Below the pieces are notes generated by a model. That model saw only the letters and a list, made by a program, of their open reading frames with translations, did not search any database and was not told the origin of the DNA. From contig CP107049.1 of assembly GCA_025736915.1 (NCBI GenBank), forward strand, positions 2,604,001 through 2,668,000: a stretch of 64,000 nt of DNA. Direction: 5' to 3'. This DNA is from Acinetobacter nosocomialis (GTDB taxonomy: Bacteria > Pseudomonadota > Gammaproteobacteria > Pseudomonadales > Moraxellaceae). Shown piece after piece: positions 58,496 to 64,000 of this stretch; the stretch's first letter is position 1; each line of letters starts with the position of its first letter. The position numbers and the translations under genes were made by a program.

Positions 58496-60445
58496 ATGAA
58501 TAAAAAATTATTATGGCCTTTTGCATTAACCACATTGGCAATGATGCTGAATGGTTGTGGCGGTGGTAGCTCGACAATTAATGAAGATCCAAGCTCTGGT
58601 AGCAATAACGGAAACTTATCTTCTGGCAGTTGTACACCGACCACAAGTAATATTGGTGCAGAAGATACAACTTGTTTACAATTTGCTTTAGATTATCCGA
58701 TAGCTGGTATTAATTTTGATTGTAGCTCGGCTACAAATTTTCATTATGCTACAAAATTTTCAGGAAATGCTGTAATTGGATCATGTAAAGTTGGTGATAC
58801 AGCACGTTTTTATATTCAAAGTAAAGATAATAAAAAGGTTTACTTAGGAAACGTTAATCTTGATACAGTGGGAAAATTTACTTCTGTTAATCCTAATACC
58901 AAGCAAAGCAATCCTATATATTTAAGAATACTAGATTTAGCAAGTGGAATTACAGGAAAAACACCAGCAAGCTTAGATAAAAATGATGAAACTATTAAAG
59001 TAGCAATTGCTTTAGTAAAAATTTTTCAAAGCATTGGTGTAGAAAATAGCGATAATGTCATCGGTGATATACAGCCAACTCAACTTACAGATACCAAAAA
59101 AGATCAACTTACGAAGATTTCTCAGAGTATAACAGCTACCGAATTTCAGAACGGAGCTTATGCAAACATTTTGAAACCATGGTTAGATCTAGACCAAATT
59201 TCTGATGATGAAGCATATAGGCTTTTAGTACAAACAACTAATTTAAGTAATGCAGGTGTTCTCCAAGCATTCAATTTATTTCTTAACTCCTCAGTAATAC
59301 TTCAAGATTATCAAGTGTTTAATGGGTGTAATAGAGCTACACGAGAAGAATGTTTTAATAATACACTTAACTTACATCATTCAACAGATGATCTTTATTT
59401 ATTATCGGATCGTCAAGGCTATACGCTAGGATATGGACTACAGTGGAAGGGAAATGCTATTGTAATAGATAACAAAGTACAGAATCCTTATTTGTTAACC
59501 TCAAAAGTTAAACCAGCTAAACTCAATGTAAATGCACAAAATAATTGGTTAAACCCAGTTAGTCGAGAAGTTCAGTCAACTACACCACTCCGTTTGAGTT
59601 TTTCTAATAATCCAAGTGAAGATTTACAGATTTATCAGGGAAAATTCTTTAATGATTATGCATTAGCAGGCACAGAGGCATTCTATAAATCCTTAACAAA
59701 ACTCAATACAGGTAATACGCAGCATTATGGGCTCTGGCGTCAAAATGTGGATGGGGATAGCTACAATGGTATATTGAGTATTATTAAAAGTAGCCCTATT
59801 AGTTATCTAGAGAGAAATGTTTTTAGAACATCTGGTAATGTAAAAACAGGCGAAAATTATATTTTTCCTCTTTATGCTACTTTGACATTCAATTTTTCAG
59901 ATACCACTATTCAACCTGTAAATTTAGGTATTGTGATTGATGAGCATGGAGATATTCGTACTGATATTAAACCAAATTCAACATCAACTGACATGTCGGG
60001 CCAATGTGCTACAGTATCAGATGAAAGCTTAGTTGATAGTAATGGTGTGCAACAATATCGAATTGGTACTACAGCAGCGACAGTTAATGACCCTTTAAAT
60101 GCTGATCAATCTATATATGTCCGTATGATTTTATCTAATACTAAATTTGCCAATATCGATGGTGTTATGGTTGGGCTGACTTTTGTAGGAGTTTCTCCAG
60201 GCCCTGCAAAATTGAATCTATTTAACTTATTGGCAAATAAGGTAGATAGTACAAGCATAGATTTTGATAATAATACTCCTTGGTATAATCAATATGCGGC
60301 TGCTCAGGATAGTTATAATAAGCTTGATAAAGTAACACCTACTGAAGATGATAAAGCTTTAGCCAAACGCAAATTGGGTACAGTCACAATTAAACTGGCT
60401 GATCAGTCTATTCCAGCATGTAAAGCAATCAAAATTAAATCTTAA
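58496..60445 (+). CDS. filF: Outer-membrane lipoprotein FilF
   Basis: 649 residues. The lipoprotein signal MNKKLLWPFALTTLAMMLNG ends at Cys21 and is followed by GGGSSTINEDPSSGSNNG, a flexible Gly/Ser/Asn tether. The mature part is large, polar and rich in Asn, Thr and Lys, with scattered cysteines (for example CTPTTSN, DTTCLQF, NFDCSSA, IGSCKVG). No enzyme motif was found. FilF of A. baumannii has been studied as a surface antigen. It is the last gene of the cluster, 18 bases after filE, with a terminator behind it. Confidence 0.8.
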   Translation: MNKKLLWPFALTTLAMMLNGCGGGSSTINEDPSSGSNNGNLSSGSCTPTTSNIGAEDTTCLQFALDYPIAGINFDCSSATNFHYATKFSGNAVIGSCKVGDTARFYIQSKDNKKVYLGNVNLDTVGKFTSVNPNTKQSNPIYLRILDLASGITGKTPASLDKNDETIKVAIALVKIFQSIGVENSDNVIGDIQPTQLTDTKKDQLTKISQSITATEFQNGAYANILKPWLDLDQISDDEAYRLLVQTTNLSNAGVLQAFNLFLNSSVILQDYQVFNGCNRATREECFNNTLNLHHSTDDLYLLSDRQGYTLGYGLQWKGNAIVIDNKVQNPYLLTSKVKPAKLNVNAQNNWLNPVSREVQSTTPLRLSFSNNPSEDLQIYQGKFFNDYALAGTEAFYKSLTKLNTGNTQHYGLWRQNVDGDSYNGILSIIKSSPISYLERNVFRTSGNVKTGENYIFPLYATLTFNFSDTTIQPVNLGIVIDEHGDIRTDIKPNSTSTDMSGQCATVSDESLVDSNGVQQYRIGTTAATVNDPLNADQSIYVRMILSNTKFANIDGVMVGLTFVGVSPGPAKLNLFNLLANKVDSTSIDFDNNTPWYNQYAAAQDSYNKLDKVTPTEDDKALAKRKLGTVTIKLADQSIPACKAIKIKS

Positions 60446-60456
60446 TTAAACAAAAT

Positions 60457-60482
60457 AAAAAGACCGCAAATGCGGTCTTTTT
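60457..60482. terminator. Bidirectional terminator between filF and a NUDIX gene
   Basis: The arms AAAAAGACCGCA (60457-60468) and TGCGGTCTTTTT (60471-60482) flank a two-base gap. The inner pair must open to make a loop. It serves both convergent genes. Confidence 0.88.
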
Positions 60483-60495
60483 ATTAATTAAATTA

Positions 60496-61044
60496 TTAAC
60501 CTGTATGGTCTAAACGAGTTCCTAGCGTTTCTAGATGCGTTGGAAAAACTTGTTTTTTACGGTCTTCAAAATAATGTCTTAAAGTGTGTTCAACACTAGG
60601 AAATGCAAGTTCACCCCATGGAATTTCATGCTCTTCAAACAGACGACTCTCGATGCTTTCTTCACCTGCACCAAAAATGCCATCTTTCAGCTGTGCTTTG
60701 AAAAGTACATAAATTTGACCAATACGAGGAATATTGTACATGCAGTAAAGTTGTTCTATTTCAATCTCGGCTTCTGCTTCTTCACGAGTTTCACGTGCTG
60801 CACCTTGTTCTATGGTTTCGAACAATTCCATGTAACCAGCAGGCAAAGTCCACAAGCCATAACGAGGTTCAATTGCACGACGACAGAGTAATACTTTGTC
60901 TTCCCATAACGCTAAGGCACCGCAGATTACTTTGGGGTTTTCATAGTGAATATTGCCACAATGAGTACAAACACGGCGTACTTTATGATCACCTAAAGGA
61001 ATTTTTTGTTCGGTTTTATGCCCACACGCTACACAGAAACTCAT
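60496..61044 (-). CDS. NUDIX hydrolase with N-terminal zinc ribbon
   Basis: 182 residues from ATG 61044 (MSFCVACGHKTEQ); an ATG three codons earlier is possible. The zinc ribbon is CVACG...CTHCG (residues about 4-31). The NUDIX box is GYMELFETIEQGAARETREEAEAEI, with the required G-x5-E-x7-REUxEE spacing; the final Gly is replaced by Ala. Zinc-ribbon NUDIX enzymes often act on NADH or FAD-type dinucleotides; the exact substrate is unknown. It is divergent from the next NUDIX gene. Confidence 0.87.
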   Translation of the reverse strand: MSFCVACGHKTEQKIPLGDHKVRRVCTHCGNIHYENPKVICGALALWEDKVLLCRRAIEPRYGLWTLPAGYMELFETIEQGAARETREEAEAEIEIEQLYCMYNIPRIGQIYVLFKAQLKDGIFGAGEESIESRLFEEHEIPWGELAFPSVEHTLRHYFEDRKKQVFPTHLETLGTRLDHTG

Positions 61045-61167
61045 AATTATCATCGAGTATAGAGATGACTCAGCATAACTGAATTTTTAGACTTACGCAT
61101 CAACTCTATTCCCTAAGTTTTATTTTCAGATATGATGAAAAGAGAGACAGAATAATAGGTGAAAGGT

Positions 61168-61785
61168 ATGGAAGAGCACTTGCTAACACAAAAGTTACAG
61201 CAAAGATTGCGCTTTTCCACCCGCATACAAGAAGCACAAGCTGCGGTACTTATTGCGATTACAAATGAAAATAATCCTAAAGTACTGCTCACACGCCGTT
61301 CAATACATATGAACAATCATGCGGGAGAGGTTTCTTTTCCGGGTGGAAAGCGTGACCCCAGTGATACCAGTAATATTGTTGTAGCGCTAAGAGAAGCTCA
61401 AGAAGAAACGGCCTTAAACCCGTTTGATGTGCAGTTGTTAGGTGATTTGCCGATGCAGCGCGCAAGAAGTGGGCTGTCTGTAAAACCGATTGTTGGGCTT
61501 ATTCCACCAGAGGTTCATTTAATACCTCAGCCTACTGAAATTGATCGAATTTTCTTTGTGCCCTTACAGCAACTTATAGAGACGCGTCCGACACCATACG
61601 AAGTTCGATATGCTCATCAGTCTTTGTATTTTCCAAGCTTGCAGATTGATAATGAAATTATTTGGGGTTTAACTGCTCGTATGTTGGTGGCTCTATTTAA
61701 ATATGGATTAGGTTATCAAAAGGAATGGCCATTTTTACTCAACTCACCTACATTTGGAATGCCAAAATTTTCTCATAAAAAATAA
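61168..61785 (+). CDS. NUDIX hydrolase, CoA pyrophosphatase (NudL-like)
   Basis: 205 residues from ATG 61168; an in-frame GTG at 61159 is possible. The CoA-pyrophosphatase signature lies around SIHMNNHAGEVSFPGGKRDP, followed by the NUDIX box GGKRDPSDTSNIVVALREAQ ending EET, the form seen in NudL/YeaB and PCD1-type enzymes. It should cleave CoA and its derivatives to 3',5'-ADP and phosphopantetheine. A Shine-Dalgarno-like AGGTGAAAGG precedes the ATG. The next gene starts 19 bases after its stop. Confidence 0.87.
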   Translation: MEEHLLTQKLQQRLRFSTRIQEAQAAVLIAITNENNPKVLLTRRSIHMNNHAGEVSFPGGKRDPSDTSNIVVALREAQEETALNPFDVQLLGDLPMQRARSGLSVKPIVGLIPPEVHLIPQPTEIDRIFFVPLQQLIETRPTPYEVRYAHQSLYFPSLQIDNEIIWGLTARMLVALFKYGLGYQKEWPFLLNSPTFGMPKFSHKK

Positions 61786-61804
61786 AGATCAGGATTGATA
61801 AAGT

Positions 61805-62335
61805 ATGATGTATAGCTATCAAGGACAGCACCCAAAAGCATTATATGAGCCATGGGATGGCTGGGTTGCTCCAACCGCAACGCTTATTGGACAAGTAGAA
61901 TTAGGTCGTCAGGTCAGTATTTGGTTTGGAGCGGTAGTACGTGCTGATAACTGTGTCGTTCGGATTGGTAATTTTTCTAATATTCAAGAAAACTCGGTAT
62001 TACATACCGATGCAGGCCTTGAACTAAATATTGGTGAATATGTCACGGTCGGACATAAAGTCATGCTGCATGGTTGTACGATTGGTGATAATAGCCTGAT
62101 TGGTATGAACGCAGTCATTTTAAATCGAGCTGTAATTGGTAAAAACTGTATTATTGGCGCCAATGCCTTAATTCCTGAAGGAAAAGTGATTCCAGATAAT
62201 TCAGTGGTAATGGGTTCACCAGGTAAAATTGTCAAAACTTTAGATGAAGATGGTGCGGCAAAAATACGGTTTAGTGCACTACATTATGCTGAGCACTTTA
62301 AAAGCTATGCTGATTTAAAAGAATTTCATTTTTAA
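61805..62335 (+). CDS. Gamma-carbonic-anhydrase-like hexapeptide protein (YrdA family)
   Basis: 176 residues, left-handed beta-helix of hexapeptide repeats. The zinc-site histidines are in NSVLHTDAG, VGHKVMLHGCTIGD and the Arg/Asp pair in WFGAVVRADNCVVRIG. The ending PGKIVKTL and a C-terminal helix match YrdA/PaaY-type trimers. Activity ranges from carbonic anhydrase to none known. ATG 61805 and 61808 are both possible starts. It follows the CoA pyrophosphatase after 19 bases, so they may be co-transcribed. Confidence 0.88.
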   Translation: MMYSYQGQHPKALYEPWDGWVAPTATLIGQVELGRQVSIWFGAVVRADNCVVRIGNFSNIQENSVLHTDAGLELNIGEYVTVGHKVMLHGCTIGDNSLIGMNAVILNRAVIGKNCIIGANALIPEGKVIPDNSVVMGSPGKIVKTLDEDGAAKIRFSALHYAEHFKSYADLKEFHF

Positions 62336-62358
62336 ATTTTCAGTAAGATATTTTCAAT

Positions 62359-62383
62359 GCCAAGCACTTGCTTGGCGTTTTTA
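62359..62383 (+). terminator. Intrinsic terminator after the YrdA-like gene
   Basis: GCCAAGC (62359-62365) and GCTTGGC (62370-62376) flank the loop ACTT, followed by GTTTTTATTT. Confidence 0.82.
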
Positions 62384-62467
62384 TTTAGACAGGAACAACT
62401 CGCCTATCAGAGCCGAGTGGGGTATCATAACTTCCGTTTTTAATCTGATTGAATACTAAGGTTGTGC

Positions 62468-63133
62468 ATGAAACTGCTGGCGTTGGAAACTGCAAATGAG
62501 CAATGTTCCATTTCATTAATCGATGAAACCCAAGAACTATTTTTCCAACTCGATACGCGAGCGAAAGCACAAACCCAGACCATTCTGCCAATGATTGAGC
62601 AAGGGTTGCAACAAACCGAACTTGACGTAGCTGGTTTAGATGCAATTGCCTTTAGTCGAGGGCCAGGTTCTTTTAGTGGTGTTCGAATTAATGCTGCTGT
62701 TGCTCAGGCATTAGCTTGGTCACAAGATTTACCAGTGGTTCCAGTTTCTACGTTACAAGCTCTCGCACAGGCGGCTTACCGACTTGAAGGTTTAGAACAG
62801 GTGACTGCGGTACTCGATGCACGTATGAACGAAGTTTACATTGCAAGTTTTGTTCTAGATGAGCAAGGCATCATGCAGTGTATCGATGAAGAAAAATTAA
62901 TGAACTACGAGCAAGCGGCTGCTTATGCAAAGCATTGCTTAATTGGTTCAGGTGCTAAGCTTCTTCAAGCCGATGCAGAGCATCAAACAATCACTGCCAC
63001 TGCACAAGACATTGCTTCGATTGCACGTGTCTATGCCACGCAAAAGCAGTGGGTTGATGCAGAACATGCTTTACCGGTTTACTTGCGTGATGATGCGTGG
63101 AAAAAAATAGCGGATCAGGGTAAAGCAAAGTAA
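62468..63133 (+). CDS. tsaB: tRNA threonylcarbamoyladenosine complex subunit TsaB
   Basis: 221 residues from ATG 62468 with TAAGG upstream; an in-frame TTG at 62462 is less likely. The ASKHA-fold N terminus is [16 protein letters not shown], followed by the family block [25 protein letters not shown]. TsaB works with TsaD and TsaE to add threonylcarbamoyl to A37 of tRNAs that read ANN codons; it is essential in many bacteria. tsaD is elsewhere. rsmJ follows after 11 bases, so they form an operon. Confidence 0.93.
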   Translation: MKLLALETANEQCSISLIDETQELFFQLDTRAKAQTQTILPMIEQGLQQTELDVAGLDAIAFSRGPGSFSGVRINAAVAQALAWSQDLPVVPVSTLQALAQAAYRLEGLEQVTAVLDARMNEVYIASFVLDEQGIMQCIDEEKLMNYEQAAAYAKHCLIGSGAKLLQADAEHQTITATAQDIASIARVYATQKQWVDAEHALPVYLRDDAWKKIADQGKAK

Positions 63134-63144
63134 AGGCACTACTC

Positions 63145-63936
63145 ATGCATATATATTTTGAAGTAGATTTTCAAGAGCAAGCACAGCACTACCAAGCTGT
63201 GCTTTGTTCTAGAGGTGTGACTGCCGATTTACAGCCGATTGAAAAGCTTAATGCTCGTTTTTTACGTTTAAACCCTGACTTAGCGCTTTGTGTAGATGAA
63301 AACGGACTTTGGTTATCTGCAAATGGCATGAAAATGCAGCCTGACTGGAAAGCTGAAATTCCGCGTTTAAAACGTGCAAGTCTTAAATCAGAGATGATTG
63401 CTCGAGCTTGTCAGTTGGGTGAAAAACCAGTACTTGTAGACGCAACAGCGGGTTTAGGCCATGACAGCTTACTTATGGCGTATTTAGGTGCTCAAATTCA
63501 GCTCGTTGAGCGCCATCCGATTTTATTTACTTTACTTGAAGCTTCAAAAGCTCAAGCACAGCACGATCCATTTTTAAATCAATTTATGGAACGTATTCAA
63601 CTGGTGTTTGCTGACTCTGCAAGCTATTTACAGCAATTAGATCAAGAAGCAAAAACGGTTGATGTGGTTTACCTTGACCCGATGTTTCCACAGCGTGACC
63701 AGAACCAACAAGCGATTAAGAAACAAGCCCAAGTCAAAAAGCAGATGCAGCTTTTGCATTTACTTTTACCAGAAGATGGTGAAATGGATTTAGGCGATAA
63801 TTTGCTTGAGTTGGCTAAAAAAGTTGCCAAGCGAGTGATTGTGAAACGGCCACGACATGCTGTTTTTTTAGCAAATCAAGAGCCAGCTCATCAGTGGCAG
63901 GGGGATGCTTGTCGTTTTGATGCTTACTTTCAGTAA
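63145..63936 (+). CDS. rsmJ: 16S rRNA (guanine-1516-N2)-methyltransferase
   Basis: 263 residues, a class I SAM-dependent methyltransferase. Motif I is [18 protein letters not shown], motif II the acidic end [12 protein letters not shown], and the catalytic motif IV reads [12 protein letters not shown], a DPMFP form known for RsmJ (YhiQ). It methylates G1516 of 16S rRNA. All motifs are complete and the gene ends inside the window. The 64 bases that follow to the window end show no feature. Confidence 0.92.
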   Translation: MHIYFEVDFQEQAQHYQAVLCSRGVTADLQPIEKLNARFLRLNPDLALCVDENGLWLSANGMKMQPDWKAEIPRLKRASLKSEMIARACQLGEKPVLVDATAGLGHDSLLMAYLGAQIQLVERHPILFTLLEASKAQAQHDPFLNQFMERIQLVFADSASYLQQLDQEAKTVDVVYLDPMFPQRDQNQQAIKKQAQVKKQMQLLHLLLPEDGEMDLGDNLLELAKKVAKRVIVKRPRHAVFLANQEPAHQWQGDACRFDAYFQ

Positions 63937-64000
63937 GCTTATGTAAGGTTAAGTTTTATTGCTTGAATAATGCACAAATATATGTGATATAGTTCAAAAG

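Overview
The window is about 64 kb of a gammaproteobacterial chromosome that I assign to Acinetobacter, most likely the calcoaceticus-baumannii complex. The evidence is AT-rich coding sequence, a 16S gene of Acinetobacter type, the filA-filF cluster, a GigA/GigB-type phosphatase and STAS pair, a lone gspE, and the gene order murA-hisG-hisD-hisC behind rpoN-hpf-ibaG. I saw no insertion sequence, prophage, CRISPR array or other clear sign of recent gene transfer. Most of it is core genome.

Layout. 0-1.3 kb: end of rapZ, the nitrogen-PTS phosphocarrier gene and darP. 1.3-3 kb: an acyl-CoA ligase. 3.3-15.3 kb: the translation cluster thrS-infC, rpmI-rplT and pheS-pheT-ihfA, in the order known from E. 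coli but split by two accessory blocks (GST, YqaA, MFS; then NADAR, GNAT and a tail-anchored unknown). 15.4-18 kb: an alanine-rich small lipoprotein, rho and trxA on the minus strand. 18.3-23.4 kb: ppx, accA, tilS, proC, yggT. 23.5-31 kb: polA, a large DUF2339 membrane protein, an MscS-type channel and a DUF432-like protein. 31-33.6 kb: gspE and the ohr/ohrR peroxide module. 33.7-36.5 kb: an operon of gigA, gigB, a nitrilase and a small secreted protein. 36.7-37.6 kb: mlaA. 37.7-43.5 kb: a complete rRNA operon (16S, tRNA-Ile, tRNA-Ala, 23S, 5S). 43.7-50.6 kb: rpoN, hpf, ibaG, murA, hisG, hisD, hisC. 50.6-52 kb: pabB. 52.3-60.4 kb: the fil surface cluster. 60.5-63.9 kb: two NUDIX hydrolases, a gamma-carbonic-anhydrase-like protein, tsaB and rsmJ.

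Working together. The translation genes carry visible RNA-level control: a tRNA-like operator before thrS, an ATT start for infC and a folded leader before rpmI. The nitrogen PTS phosphocarrier (about 0.5 kb) and the GigA/GigB pair (about 35 kb) are thought to belong to one stress pathway and both lie here. The his genes carry two hairpins at gene junctions (hisG/hisD and hisD/hisC) that could set relative expression.

The least understood part is the fil cluster. Its parts are a secreted Gly/Ser/Asn-rich protein, a C39-like cysteine peptidase, an outer-membrane barrel with a long N-terminal extension, a FadL-type barrel, a protein with a perfect 17-copy Ala-Pro-Thr repeat, and a lipoprotein. 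Although the name suggests pilus assembly, no chaperone, usher or pilin is visible, and the A-B-C core resembles the Pseudomonas Fap amyloid export system more than a pilus system. That is inference, and it is the most interesting lead in the window.
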